Shown: positions 1 to 8,986, counted from the stretch's first letter. The stretch is DNA of 64,000 nucleotides from Streptomyces sp. NBC_00572 (GCF_026341815.1 NZ_JAPENX010000001.1:4030001-4094000), one strand, 5' to 3'. A program made the numbers and translations. The notes: generated by a model not told the origin, from the sequence alone.

Positions 1-1
1 G

Positions 2-343
2 ACCGACGCCCGGCCGATCTACGCCAAGCCCGAGCCCGCCTCGGACGGCTCACTCCTGGTCGAGCAGAACTATTCGCGGGTCGGCACCGACCGCATCGAC
101 CAGCTCTTCGACCAGGCGGCGGGGACCCTCGACGAGGAGGAGGCCCGTGAGCTGGTGCGCCAGGCCGACGCCCGGATCTGGGCCGCAGCCGGCTCCATTC
201 CCCTCTACCAGCGCCCCCAGCTCGTCGCCGCCAAGGCCGATCTGGTGAACGCCGGAGCCTGGGGTCTCGCCGGACCGCGCTACCAGGACATCGGCTTCAA
301 GAAGCCCGAAACCTCCAAGGGCGCCGAGCGAATCACCCCCTGA
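2..343 (+). CDS. ABC transporter substrate-binding protein, C-terminal fragment
   Basis: Only the last 113 codons are inside the window; the gene begins upstream and ends with TGA at 341-343. The visible part has the C-terminal pattern of family 5 solute-binding proteins of peptide ABC importers: a helix-rich stretch ending in IPLYQRP, where the mature protein closes over the peptide, then a short tail (GPRYQDIGFK). The family delivers oligopeptides to an Opp/Dpp-type permease and is usually a lipoprotein. The signal peptide cannot be seen. It lies upstream of two full peptide importer operons, so this locus may hold three related binding proteins. Family assignment is fairly safe; the ligand is unknown. 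Confidence 0.75.
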   Translation, partial: TDARPIYAKPEPASDGSLLVEQNYSRVGTDRIDQLFDQAAGTLDEEEARELVRQADARIWAAAGSIPLYQRPQLVAAKADLVNAGAWGLAGPRYQDIGFKKPETSKGAERITP

Positions 344-635
344 AAGCCCTGAAAGCTCCGAAACCGCAGGTCACAACCTCAGAACCAGCTCAATTTCCTT
401 GCCCGCCGGTGATCCCGGCGGGCAGGATCGCGTCGGCCCTTTGACCCGGTCGCACGACCTCCGCACGACCTCCCCCACACCCTGTACCACTCGCAGAAGA
501 ACTTCTCGGATCTTGGCCGGGGAAGCCCCTTGCGCGGCAGCCCCGTACCATAGGACATAGCCGTGGCGCGTCCGCCCGGCGGGCGTACGAGGAACTGACG
601 CCGCATCCCACGATCCGAGAGAAGCGCAAGCACCC
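344..635. other. Intergenic region before typA
   Basis: This 292-base gap must hold the typA promoter and the end of the previous transcript. I see no perfect hairpin, no tRNA and no convincing small gene. The only candidate motif is a purine-rich stretch around 618-628 just ahead of the typA ATG. Confidence 0.4.
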
Positions 636-2537
636 ATGCCCACGCGCCACGACATCCGTAACGTCGCCATCGTCGCCCACGTCGACCATGGCAAGACGAC
701 CATCGTCGACGCCATGCTCAAGCAGGCCGGTGCCTTCGCCGCCCACCAGCACCTCGACGACCGAATGATGGACTCGAACGACCTGGAGCGTGAGAAGGGC
801 ATCACGATCCTCGCCAAGAACACGGCGGTGAAGTATCACCCCAAGGACGGCGGGGCCCCGATCACGATCAACATCATCGACACCCCCGGTCACGCCGACT
901 TCGGTGGCGAGGTCGAGCGCGGTCTGTCGATGGTGGACGCGGTCGTCCTCCTCGTGGACGCCTCCGAGGGTCCGCTCCCGCAGACCCGCTTCGTGCTGCG
1001 CAAGGCCCTCCAGCAGCGCCTGCCCGTCATCCTCTGCATCAACAAGACGGACCGCCCGGACTCCCGGATCGACGAGGTCGTCAACGAGACGTACGACCTC
1101 TTCCTCGACCTGGACGCCGACGAGGACCAGATCGAGTTCCCGATCGTCTACGCCTGCGGCCGTGACGGCGTCGCCTCGCTGACCAAGCCGGCGGACGGCA
1201 CCGTCCCCGCCGACAGCGATAACCTGGAGCCGTTCTTCTCCACCATCCTGGAGCACGTCCCGGCCCCGTCGTACGACGAGGAGGCCCCGCTCCAGGCCCA
1301 CGTCACCAACCTGGACGCCGACAACTTCCTCGGCCGTATCGCGCTGCTCCGCGTCGAGCAGGGCGAGCTGCGCAAGGGCCAGACGGTCGCGTGGATCAAG
1401 CGTGACGGCACGATCTCCAACGTCCGCATCACCGAGCTGATGATGACCGAGGCGCTCACCCGCAAGCCCGCCGAGGTCGCCGGCCCCGGTGACATCTGCG
1501 CCGTCGCCGGTATCCCCGACATCATGATCGGCGAGACCCTGGCCGACCCGGAGAACCCGATCGCGCTTCCGCTGATCACGGTGGACCAGCCGGCCATCTC
1601 CATGACCATCGGCACCAACACCTCGCCGCTCGTCGGCCGCGGTGGCACGGGCAAGGGCGCGGAGGCCAAGTCCGCGGTCAAGCAGCGCAAGGTCACCGCC
1701 CGCCAGGTCAAGGACCGTCTGGACCGCGAGCTGATCGGTAACGTCTCGCTCCGCGTCCTCGACACCGAGCGTCCCGACGCCTGGGAGGTCCAGGGCCGTG
1801 GTGAGCTCGCGCTCGCCATCCTGGTCGAGCAGATGCGCCGCGAGGGCTTCGAGCTCACCATCGGCAAGCCGCAGGTCGTCACCAAGGAGGTCGACGGCAA
1901 GACGCACGAGCCCGTCGAGCGCCTCACGGTCGACGTCCCCGAGGAGCACATGGGCGCGGTCACGCAGCTCATGGGTATCCGCAAGGGCCGCATGGACAAC
2001 ATGTCGAACCACGGCTCCGGCTGGGTCCGCATGGAGTTCGTCGTTCCGTCCCGTGGCCTCATCGGCTTCCGTACGGAGTTCCTCACCAACACCCGCGGTA
2101 CGGGCATCGCCCACTCGATCCACGAGGGCCACGAGCCGTGGTTCGGCACGCTGACGACCCGTAACAACGGTTCGCTGGTCGCCGACCGCGCCGGCGCCGT
2201 CACCGCCTTCGCGATGACGAACCTCCAGGAGCGCGGTGTCCTGTTCACCGACCCCGGCACCGAGGTGTACGAGGGCATGATCGTCGGCGAGAACTCGCGC
2301 TCCGACGACATGGACGTGAACATCACCAAGGAGAAGAAGCTCACCAACATGCGCTCCGCCTCCGCCGACTCCTTCGAGGCGATCGTCCCGCCGCGCAAGC
2401 TGTCGCTGGAGCAGTCGCTGGAGTTCTGCCGCGACGACGAGTGCGTCGAGGTCACCCCGGAGGCCGTGCGTATCCGCAAGGTCATCCTGGACCAGAACGC
2501 GCGTGGCCGGGCGTCCTCCCGCGCCAAGAACGGCTGA
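636..2537 (+). CDS. typA: Translational GTPase TypA/BipA
   Basis: A 633-residue ribosome-associated GTPase of the EF-G/LepA superfamily; family members bind the ribosome and help 50S assembly and stress or cold adaptation. The GTPase motifs are all present: G1 AHVDHGKTT at residues 14-22, the switch I motif EREKGITI at 51-58, G3 DTPGH at 82-86 and G4 NKTD at 136-139. Length and the C-terminal TypA-specific part (RGLIGFRTEF around residue 470, KEKKLTNMR further on) fit the family. ATG at 636 begins the conserved sequence; only a weak purine-rich site (GAGAAG) precedes it. Transcription ends in two strong hairpins at 2697-2795. It is not in an operon with the peptide importer downstream. Confidence 0.97.
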   Translation: MPTRHDIRNVAIVAHVDHGKTTIVDAMLKQAGAFAAHQHLDDRMMDSNDLEREKGITILAKNTAVKYHPKDGGAPITINIIDTPGHADFGGEVERGLSMVDAVVLLVDASEGPLPQTRFVLRKALQQRLPVILCINKTDRPDSRIDEVVNETYDLFLDLDADEDQIEFPIVYACGRDGVASLTKPADGTVPADSDNLEPFFSTILEHVPAPSYDEEAPLQAHVTNLDADNFLGRIALLRVEQGELRKGQTVAWIKRDGTISNVRITELMMTEALTRKPAEVAGPGDICAVAGIPDIMIGETLADPENPIALPLITVDQPAISMTIGTNTSPLVGRGGTGKGAEAKSAVKQRKVTARQVKDRLDRELIGNVSLRVLDTERPDAWEVQGRGELALAILVEQMRREGFELTIGKPQVVTKEVDGKTHEPVERLTVDVPEEHMGAVTQLMGIRKGRMDNMSNHGSGWVRMEFVVPSRGLIGFRTEFLTNTRGTGIAHSIHEGHEPWFGTLTTRNNGSLVADRAGAVTAFAMTNLQERGVLFTDPGTEVYEGMIVGENSRSDDMDVNITKEKKLTNMRSASADSFEAIVPPRKLSLEQSLEFCRDDECVEVTPEAVRIRKVILDQNARGRASSRAKNG

Positions 2538-2596
2538 ACCGAGCCGGAACGGCGCTGAACCGAGCCGGAACGGCGCTGAACCGAGCCACACGGCGC
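2535..2596. repeat. 21-bp direct repeat at the typA stop codon
   Basis: A 21-base unit beginning tgaaccgagccggaacggc is present twice exactly (2535-2555, 2556-2576) and a third time in degenerate form (2577-2596). The first copy contains the typA TGA stop. The unit is a whole number of codons long, so copy number changes would not alter the frame of a read-through product. It looks like slippage in a 3' untranslated region. Confidence 0.85.
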
Positions 2597-2696
2597 CGCG
2601 CTGGGCCGGAGCGGCTGAGCTCGGCCGCCACGGTCGTCGCTACAGTCGCGACAGACGCGCAAGATCGGCCGATCCCGGCCGCATACCGCCGATGAC

Positions 2697-2732
2697 AGCG
2701 GGGTAGATCACGGTTCTGTGATCTACCCCGCT
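2697..2732 (+). terminator. Perfect 15-bp hairpin, terminator of typA
   Basis: The arm at 2697-2711 (agcggggtagatcac) pairs perfectly with 2718-2732 around a 6-nt loop. There is no T-run, which is common for streptomycete terminators. Confidence 0.8.
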
Positions 2733-2758
2733 CTCGGCTGACACGACGTCAGCACCGG

Positions 2759-2798
2759 AGCCCGGACCCCCACAGGCAGTGTGGGGGTCCGGGCTTTT
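2759..2798 (+). terminator. Second 15-bp hairpin with T-run
   Basis: The arm at 2759-2773 (agcccggacccccac) pairs perfectly with 2781-2795 around a 7-nt loop and is followed by TTTT, the classic intrinsic terminator form. With the hairpin at 2697-2732 it makes a tandem terminator that isolates typA from the importer operon. Confidence 0.88.
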
Positions 2799-3152
2799 CG
2801 TCAACTCCGGTCAACTCCATTTCGGAGGCTCGGTGTCCGTATATCGGCCATCGCTCTCCGGTACGTGCGTTAACGGTCCGTTTCGCGGGTGTCTGTCTGT
2901 GCTCAGTTTGTCCGGATTTCGGTATCCGGGGGCGCGGTGATGTTGTCAAAACGAGACCACTTAAGTGTGGTTTACAGCCCGGACGTACTTAATAGTTGGC
3001 TCCATTGAGCTCGGGTCAATGGGTCACGCACTGTGGGGAGTGCCGACTCACGAGCACACTCGGGGCACTTGAGTGCAAAGCCGTCAGGGGTGTCGGCGAA
3101 ACTCGAAGTGCCCCTCTTGTAGTGACAAAAGTGGACTCATGAGGAGGAACCC
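2799..3152. promoter_or_regulatory. Leader and promoter region of the first peptide importer operon
   Basis: A 354-base gap, less GC-rich than the genes around it, holding the promoter region of the operon. Visible elements are an imperfect dyad at 2955-2970 (accacttaagtgtggt), a TTGTCA at 2944-2949 that could be a -35 box, the 9-mer ATTGAGCTC at 3004-3012 that also occurs in the leader of the second operon (14390-14398), and a long hairpin at 3062-3114. The short antisense reading frame at 2749-2949 has no ribosome site and spans a terminator, so I do not count it as a gene. Confidence 0.5.
3062..3114 (+). promoter_or_regulatory. Candidate attenuator hairpin before the importer operon
   Basis: ggggcacttgagt at 3062-3074 pairs with actcgaagtgcccc at 3101-3114 with one bulged G (3105) and a 26-nt loop, and is followed by TCTTGT. 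It ends about 27 nt before the ribosome site. CACTC at 3057-3061 can instead pair with GAGTG at 3071-3075, so two exclusive folds are possible. Regulation by it is inferred only. Confidence 0.4.
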
Positions 3153-4790
3153 ATGCGCGGTGCCAAGAGCGCCAAGTGGGTAACGGGCGCGATCATCGTC
3201 GCCCTTGCTGCGACCGCCTGTGGCGGGGGTAAGAGCGACAGCGGCGACGCCAAGGGCGCTGTTGACCCGAACGGAATTTTCTCCATCGAGCTGGGCGAGC
3301 CTGAGAAGCCCCTGCTCACCGGTGACACGATGGAGTCCAACGGCTCCGCCGTGATGGCCGGCCTGTTCTCGACCCTGGTCGACTACAAGGCTGACGGCTC
3401 CCTGGAGATGATCAACGCCGAGTCGGTCACCACGACGGACTCGAAGACGTGGACCGTCAAGCTCAAGCCGGGCTGGACCTTCCACGACGGCACCCCGGTG
3501 ACCTCGAAGTCCTACGTGGACGCGTGGAACTGGAACGCCAACGTCAAGAACGCCCAGGGTCTGTCCTCGTGGTTCGCGGACATCAAGGGCTTCGACAAGG
3601 TGCACCCCGAGGCCGAGGGCGCCAAGCCCACCTCGGACAAGCTCGACGGTCTGACGGTCGTCGACGAGACCACCTTCAAGATCGAGCTCACCAAGGCCGT
3701 TCCGTACTTCGGCCACAAGCTCGCCTACATCGTCTTCGCGCCGATGGCGGAGTCCTTCTACAAGGACCCCGAGGCCGGCGGCCAGAAGCCGGTCGGCAAC
3801 GGTCCCTACAAGTTCAAGAGCTGGGACCACAAGAAGAAGATCGAGATCACTCGATACGACGCCTACAAGGGCCCGAACAAGGCGAAGAACGGCGGTGTGG
3901 TCTTCAAGAACTACACCACCCTCGAGGCCGCGTACGAGGACCTGAAGTCCGGCAACGTCGACGTCCTGCGTCAGATCGCGCCGAAGGACCTCCCGGTCTA
4001 CCGCCAGGACCTCGGCGACCGCGCCGTGGACCAGCCGTACTCCGCGATCCAGACCATGGCCGTCGCCTTCTACGCCGACCAGTGGAAGAAGCCGAAGCAG
4101 ATCGACCCGCGCGTCATCCAGGGTCTGTCGATGGCGATCGACCGTGCCACCATCACCAAGACGGTGCTGCAGGGTACGCGTGAGCCCGCGACCGGCTGGG
4201 TCGCCAAGGGTGTCCTGGGCTTCCAGGAGGACGGTGGCGCCGGCGTCACCAAGTTCGACCCCACCAAGGCCAAGGAGCTCATCAAGGCCGGCGGCGGCGT
4301 CCCGGGGAACAAGATCTCGATCCAGTTCAACGCCGACGGTGGCCACAAGGAGTGGGTGGACGCTGTCTGCAACTCCATCACCCAGGCCACGACCGTCCAG
4401 TGTGTCGGCGACGGCAAGCCGGACTTCCAGGCCGACCTCCAGGCCCGTAAGGGCAAGCAGGTCAAGTCGCTGTACCGCTCCGGCTGGGTGCTCGACTACC
4501 CGGTGAACGCCAACTTCATCTCGGACCTGTTCCGTACGGGTGCGGCGGGCAACCAGGGCGACTTCTCCAACAAGGCGCTGGACGCCAAGATCGCCAAGGC
4601 TGACTCCGCGGCGACGCTGGACGAGTCGGTGAAGCAGTTCCAGGCCATCGAGAAGGACCTGGTCAACTACATGCCGTCCATCCCGCTCTGGTACTACAAG
4701 GTCAACGCGGGCTACTCCGAGAAGGTTTCGGGCGTGGCTTACGGTCAGGACGGCGACCCGATCCTGACCGGCGTCGAGGTCAAGAAGTAA
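3153..4790 (+). CDS. Oligopeptide ABC transporter, substrate-binding lipoprotein (operon 1)
   Basis: A 545-residue family 5 solute-binding protein that captures peptides outside the cell and hands them to the two permeases encoded next. A short charged N-terminus is followed by a hydrophobic stretch and the lipobox ATAC, giving lipid attachment at Cys23; the next residues are Gly-rich linker. The body has the SBP_bac_5 pattern (GWTFHDGTPVT near 110, FDPTKAKELI near 370, IPLWYYKV near 510). GAGGAGGA sits 6 nt before the ATG at 3153. It is the first gene of a five-gene operon. The paralogue at 14433 shares the N-terminus MRGA..AKW. Streptomycete relatives include BldKB; the ligand here is not known. 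Confidence 0.93.
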   Translation: MRGAKSAKWVTGAIIVALAATACGGGKSDSGDAKGAVDPNGIFSIELGEPEKPLLTGDTMESNGSAVMAGLFSTLVDYKADGSLEMINAESVTTTDSKTWTVKLKPGWTFHDGTPVTSKSYVDAWNWNANVKNAQGLSSWFADIKGFDKVHPEAEGAKPTSDKLDGLTVVDETTFKIELTKAVPYFGHKLAYIVFAPMAESFYKDPEAGGQKPVGNGPYKFKSWDHKKKIEITRYDAYKGPNKAKNGGVVFKNYTTLEAAYEDLKSGNVDVLRQIAPKDLPVYRQDLGDRAVDQPYSAIQTMAVAFYADQWKKPKQIDPRVIQGLSMAIDRATITKTVLQGTREPATGWVAKGVLGFQEDGGAGVTKFDPTKAKELIKAGGGVPGNKISIQFNADGGHKEWVDAVCNSITQATTVQCVGDGKPDFQADLQARKGKQVKSLYRSGWVLDYPVNANFISDLFRTGAAGNQGDFSNKALDAKIAKADSAATLDESVKQFQAIEKDLVNYMPSIPLWYYKVNAGYSEKVSGVAYGQDGDPILTGVEVKK

Positions 4791-4817
4791 TCACCCAAGC
4801 GTAGTCCGCCTGCCGAT

Positions 4818-4844
4818 GCGGGGCTGACGGGATGTCAGCCCCGC
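4818..4844 (+). terminator. Intercistronic hairpin after the lipoprotein gene (operon 1)
   Basis: gcggggctgac at 4818-4828 pairs perfectly with 4834-4844 around a 5-nt loop. It lies between the binding-protein gene and the first permease, where such hairpins stabilise the upstream mRNA or partly terminate, giving excess binding protein. A hairpin in the same place exists in operon 2 (16073-16119). Confidence 0.7.
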
Positions 4845-4964
4845 GTTCGGCGCCTTACGTATGTGGCTGGGGGGCCCTTCCACGACATTCGCGTGCCCGT
4901 TTCGGGTCGCGGTTGCCGAGGGAGGGCCCGTCGGTTGCTGCTGTCATATTTCAACGGAGGCATG

Positions 4965-5897
4965 ATGGGGCGCTATGTCGCACGACGACTGCTCCAGATG
5001 ATCCCGGTTTTCCTCGGGACCACCCTGCTGATCTTCCTCATGGTCTACAGCCTGCCCGGCGACCCCGTGGCGGGTATGTTCGGGGACAAGGGCGCTGACC
5101 CCGCGACCCTCGCGAAGATCAGACACGATCTGGGACTGGATCTGCCGCTCTGGCAGCAGTACTGGAACTACATGACCGACATCATCCTGCACTTCGACTT
5201 CGGGAACCAGATCCGCAACGGTCGCCCGATCACCGAGGTCCTGGGTGAGGCGTTCCCCGTCACTCTGCAACTCGCCGCTCTGGCGTTCGCGTTCGAGCTG
5301 GTCTTCGGCATCGGCCTCGGCATCATCGCCGGCCTGAAGGCGGGCAAGCTCGCCGACAACGCGATCCTGATCTTCACGCTGCTGATCATCTCGATCCCGG
5401 TCTTCGTCCTCGGCTTCATCATCAAGATGGTGTTCGCCTTCGAACTGGGCTGGATCGAACCGAACGTCAGCAACGATCAGTTGGTGTCCGAGATGCTCGC
5501 TCCGGCCATTGTGCTCGGCGGTCTCTCTCTCGCCTATGTGGCCCGGCTCACCCGGACCTCCATGGCGGAGAACCTGCGCGCCGACTACATGCGTACGGCC
5601 GTCGCCAAGGGTCTGCCCCGCCGCCGTGTCATCGGCGTGCACCTCATGCGCAACTCGATGATCCCCGTGGTCACCTTCCTCGGCACCGACATCGGCGCCC
5701 TCATGGGCGGTGCCGTCGTCACCGAGCGCATCTTCAACATCAAGGGTGTCGGTGGCCTCATCGCCGAGTCGATCACCCGGCGTGAAGGTTCCACCCTGGT
5801 CGGCCTGGTCACCATTCTGGTGATCATCTACCTCGTCACCAGCCTGCTCATCGACCTGCTGTACGCGGTCCTGGACCCGAGGATCCGTTATGCCTGA
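4965..5897 (+). CDS. Oligopeptide ABC transporter permease, OppB/DppB type (operon 1)
   Basis: A 310-residue inner-membrane permease with six predicted membrane segments, starting MGRYVARRLLQMIPVF, the standard opening of DppB/OppB subunits. The cytoplasmic EAA loop that docks on the ATPases is visible (YMRTAVAKGLPRRRV, about residues 207-221), and the C-terminus DPRIRYA is typical. The reading frame is open back to 4863, but GGAGG at 4956-4960 places the start at the ATG of 4965 (4962 is too close to it). The last 8 nt overlap the next gene (ATGCCTGA), so the two permeases are translationally coupled and probably form a 1:1 heterodimer. Confidence 0.93.
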   Translation: MGRYVARRLLQMIPVFLGTTLLIFLMVYSLPGDPVAGMFGDKGADPATLAKIRHDLGLDLPLWQQYWNYMTDIILHFDFGNQIRNGRPITEVLGEAFPVTLQLAALAFAFELVFGIGLGIIAGLKAGKLADNAILIFTLLIISIPVFVLGFIIKMVFAFELGWIEPNVSNDQLVSEMLAPAIVLGGLSLAYVARLTRTSMAENLRADYMRTAVAKGLPRRRVIGVHLMRNSMIPVVTFLGTDIGALMGGAVVTERIFNIKGVGGLIAESITRREGSTLVGLVTILVIIYLVTSLLIDLLYAVLDPRIRYA

Positions 5898-6837
5898 CGT
5901 GACCAAGACCGTCCCCGCCGTCGAGGACGCCGCCGCGCTCCCCGCCGACGTCGCCGCGCCGGCGAAGCAGGAGAAGGCCCGCAGCCTCTGGGGCGACGCC
6001 TGGGTCGACCTGCGCCGCAACCCGTACTTCCTCGTGGCGTCGGTGCTGATCTTCTTCCTGTTGCTGATCTCGGTCTTCCCGAGCTTCTTCACGAGCGCGT
6101 CGCCGACCAAGGGCGACCTCGTGAAGCACTTCCTCGGGAAGCCGGAGCTCGGCAGCATCGGTTCCGAGGGCTGGCTGGGCTACGACGGCCAGGGCCGCTC
6201 CGTGTACGCCCGACTGATCTACGGCACCCGTGCCTCGATCATCGTCGGCGTCGCCGTGACCGCGATCGTCACGCTCGTCGGTGGTGTGATGGGCATGCTC
6301 GCCGGTTACTTCGGTGGCTGGATCGACGCGCTGCTCTCGCGCCTGACCGACATCTTCTTCGGCATCCCGTTCCTGCTCGGCGCCATGGTCGTCCTGCAGT
6401 CCTTCGTCGAGCGCACGGTCTGGGTGGTCGTCTTCGCCCTGGCGTTCCTCGGCTGGACCCAGATGGCCCGCGTCATGCGCGGCGCCGTGATCACGGTCAA
6501 GCAGGCCGACTACGTGCACGCGGCCAAGGCGCTCGGCGCCGGCACGACCCGCATCCTGCTCCGGCACATCCTGCCGAACGCCATGGCTCCGGTGATCGTC
6601 GTCGCCACCATCGCCCTGGGCGGATACATCTCCGCCGAGGCCACCCTCTCGTACCTGGGTCTGGGCCTCGCCGCCCCGACCGTCTCGTGGGGTGTGGACA
6701 TCTCCACCGGTGTCGACCAGATCCGAGTGGCGCAGCACATCCTGCTGTGGCCCTCGATCATGCTCAGCATCACCGTTCTGGCGTTCATCATGCTCGGCGA
6801 AGCCGTACGCAACGCCCTCGACCCGAAGCTGCGCTAG
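5890..6837 (+). CDS. Oligopeptide ABC transporter permease, OppC/DppC type (operon 1)
   Basis: A 315-residue permease. It starts with a hydrophilic cytoplasmic segment of about 40 residues, then SLWGDAWVDLRRNPYFLVAS, the OppC_N signature, and the BPD_transp_1 domain with the EAA loop DYVHAAKALGAG around residue 207. It pairs with the upstream permease to form the membrane channel. The C-terminus NALDPKLR is standard for the family. The start overlaps the previous stop by 8 nt, and a GGAGGG site for the next gene begins at its own stop codon. Expected to have six membrane segments. Confidence 0.93.
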   Translation: MPDVTKTVPAVEDAAALPADVAAPAKQEKARSLWGDAWVDLRRNPYFLVASVLIFFLLLISVFPSFFTSASPTKGDLVKHFLGKPELGSIGSEGWLGYDGQGRSVYARLIYGTRASIIVGVAVTAIVTLVGGVMGMLAGYFGGWIDALLSRLTDIFFGIPFLLGAMVVLQSFVERTVWVVVFALAFLGWTQMARVMRGAVITVKQADYVHAAKALGAGTTRILLRHILPNAMAPVIVVATIALGGYISAEATLSYLGLGLAAPTVSWGVDISTGVDQIRVAQHILLWPSIMLSITVLAFIMLGEAVRNALDPKLR

Positions 6838-6849
6838 GAGGGCGTAAAG

Positions 6850-7908
6850 GTGACCATCATCGACAACACCGCGACGGTCCCGTCGCCCCGCGACGGCGGC
6901 GACCACACCGGTCCGCTGCTCGAAGTCCGCGACCTGCACGTCGAGTTCCACACCCGTGACGGTGTGGCCAAGGCGGTCAACGGCGTCAACTACTCGGTGA
7001 ACGCCGGCGAGACCCTCGCCGTGCTCGGCGAGTCCGGCTCCGGCAAGTCCGTGACCGCGCAGGCCATCATGGGCATCCTCGACATGCCGCCCGGCAAGAT
7101 CCCGCAGGGCGAGATCCTGTTCCGTGGCCAGGACATGCTGAAGATGTCCGAGGAGGAGCGGCGGAAGATCCGCGGCCGGAAGATCGCGATGATCTTCCAG
7201 GACGCGCTGTCCTCCCTCAACCCGGTCCTCAGCGTCGGCTACCAGCTCGGCGAGATGTTCCGGGTGCACCAGGGCCTGTCCAAGAAGGCCGCCACGGTCA
7301 AGGCCATCGAGCTGATGGACAAGGTCAAGATCCCCGCCGCCAAGGCGCGGGTCTCCGACTACCCCCACCAGTTCTCCGGCGGTATGCGCCAGCGCATCAT
7401 GATCGCCATGGCGCTCGCCCTGGAGCCGGACCTGATCATCGCCGACGAGCCCACCACGGCTCTCGACGTGACCGTCCAGGCCCAGGTCATGGACCTCCTC
7501 GCGGAGCTCCAGCAGGAATACAACATGGGCCTGATCCTGATCACCCACGACCTCGGCGTCGTCGCCGACGTCGCGGACAAGATCGCCGTGATGTACGCCG
7601 GCCGGATCGTCGAGCAGGCGCCGGTGCACGAGCTGTACAAGCGCCCGGCGCACCCCTACACCAAGGGTCTGCTGGAGTCGATCCCGCGCCTGGACCAGAA
7701 GGGCCAGGAGCTCTACGCGATCAAGGGCCTGCCGCCCAACCTGCTTCGCGTGCCCACCGGCTGCGCCTTCAACCCGCGCTGCCCCAAGGCCGACGACATC
7801 TGCCGCACGGAGATCCCGGCCCTCGTGCCGGTCACCGAGCAGAACGGCGCGGATCTCCCGGGCCGTCAGAGCGCCTGCCACTTCTGGAAGGAGACGATCC
7901 ATGGCTGA
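6850..7908 (+). CDS. Oligopeptide ABC transporter ATPase, OppD/DppD type (operon 1)
   Basis: A 352-residue ATPase that powers peptide import. Walker A GESGSGKS lies at residues 60-67, the ABC signature FSGGMRQRI near 177, and Walker B LIIADEPT near 197. The C-terminal oligo_HPY domain carries a Cys set (GCAFNPRCP, then a third Cys, then SACHF) of the kind reported to hold an iron-sulfur cluster in the mycobacterial OppD structure; that function is inferred here. GTG at 6850 follows GGAGGG at 6837-6842. It overlaps the second ATPase by 8 nt (ATGGCTGA), so the two should be made in equal amounts. Confidence 0.94.
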   Translation: MTIIDNTATVPSPRDGGDHTGPLLEVRDLHVEFHTRDGVAKAVNGVNYSVNAGETLAVLGESGSGKSVTAQAIMGILDMPPGKIPQGEILFRGQDMLKMSEEERRKIRGRKIAMIFQDALSSLNPVLSVGYQLGEMFRVHQGLSKKAATVKAIELMDKVKIPAAKARVSDYPHQFSGGMRQRIMIAMALALEPDLIIADEPTTALDVTVQAQVMDLLAELQQEYNMGLILITHDLGVVADVADKIAVMYAGRIVEQAPVHELYKRPAHPYTKGLLESIPRLDQKGQELYAIKGLPPNLLRVPTGCAFNPRCPKADDICRTEIPALVPVTEQNGADLPGRQSACHFWKETIHG

Positions 7909-8986
7909 CCTCAGCAAGAACGACGAGGCCGTGGCCGCCGTCGAGGCCCCCGTGGGCCGCGGCGAGCCGATCCTCCAGGTGCGCAACCTGAAGAAGCACT
8001 TCCCGCTGACGCAGGGCATCCTCTTCAAGAAGCAGGTCGGCGCGGTCAAGGCCGTGGACGGGGTCTCCTTCGACCTCTACCAGGGCGAGACCCTCGGCAT
8101 CGTGGGCGAGTCCGGCTGTGGCAAGTCCACGGTCGCCAAGCTCCTGATGAACCTGGAGTCGGCCACCGCCGGCGAGGTCTTCTACAAGGGCCAGGACATC
8201 ACCAAGCTGGGCGGTCGCGCGCTCAAGGCCGTGCGCCGCAACATCCAGATGGTGTTCCAGGACCCGTACACCTCGCTCAACCCGCGTATGACGGTCGGCG
8301 ACATCATCGGCGAGCCCTTCGACATCCACCCCGAGGTGGCCCCGAAGGGTGACCGGCGCCGCAAGGTGCAGGAGCTGCTCGACGTCGTCGGTCTGAACCC
8401 GGAGTACATCAACCGGTACCCGCACCAGTTCTCCGGCGGTCAGCGCCAGCGCATCGGCATCGCCCGAGGCCTCGCGCTCAACCCGGAGATCATCATCTGC
8501 GACGAGCCGGTCTCGGCCCTGGACGTCTCCGTCCAGGCGCAGGTCATCAACCTGATGGGGAAGCTCCAGGACGAGTTCAACCTCTCCTACCTCTTCATCG
8601 CGCACGACCTGTCGATCGTCCGGCACATCTCGGACCGTGTCGGCGTCATGTACCTCGGCAAGATGGCCGAGATCGGTACGGACGAGCAGATCTACGAGCA
8701 CCCGACGCACCCGTACACCCAGGCGCTGCTCTCCGCGGTGCCGGTGCCGGACCCGGAGGCCCGCGCGCACCGCGAGCGGATCATCCTGACCGGTGACGTC
8801 CCCTCGCCGGCGAACCCGCCGTCGGGCTGCAGCTTCCGCACCCGTTGCTGGAAGGCGCAGGAGAAGTGCTCGCAGGAGACGCCGCTGCTGGCGATCCCGC
8901 AGCGCTTCGACGGCCTGAACACCCCGGCCGCCCACCTCTCGGCGTGCCACTTCGCCGAGGAGAAGCAGGTCGTCCCGGTGCACTGA
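7901..8986 (+). CDS. Oligopeptide ABC transporter ATPase, OppF/DppF type (operon 1)
   Basis: A 361-residue ATPase partner of the preceding one. Walker A GESGCGKS is at residues 69-76, the signature FSGGQRQRIG near 178, and Walker B EIIICDEPVSALD near 197. The C-terminus again has a Cys set (SGCSFRTRCW, a third Cys in EKC, and SACHF). The N-terminal KKHFPLTQGILFKKQVG is typical of OppF subunits. It is the last gene of the operon; a perfect 17-bp hairpin follows at 9007-9045. The gene downstream faces the other way. Confidence 0.94.
   Translation: MADLSKNDEAVAAVEAPVGRGEPILQVRNLKKHFPLTQGILFKKQVGAVKAVDGVSFDLYQGETLGIVGESGCGKSTVAKLLMNLESATAGEVFYKGQDITKLGGRALKAVRRNIQMVFQDPYTSLNPRMTVGDIIGEPFDIHPEVAPKGDRRRKVQELLDVVGLNPEYINRYPHQFSGGQRQRIGIARGLALNPEIIICDEPVSALDVSVQAQVINLMGKLQDEFNLSYLFIAHDLSIVRHISDRVGVMYLGKMAEIGTDEQIYEHPTHPYTQALLSAVPVPDPEARAHRERIILTGDVPSPANPPSGCSFRTRCWKAQEKCSQETPLLAIPQRFDGLNTPAAHLSACHFAEEKQVVPVH

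Noticed and set aside
390..2591. 733-codon reading frame on the minus strand opposite typA
   Set aside because: High GC leaves long open frames opposite real genes. It shares no family pattern and the plus strand has all GTPase motifs.
2535..2596. Short direct repeats as a CRISPR array
   Set aside because: The units touch with no spacers, and no cas genes are near.
2749..2949. 66-codon minus-strand frame in the importer leader
   Set aside because: It runs through the second typA terminator and has no ribosome site or known pattern.
3153..8986. Naming operon 1 (or 2) as bldK
   Set aside because: As I recall, S. coelicolor bldK starts with a permease gene, whereas here the lipoprotein comes first in both operons; orthology needs a tree.
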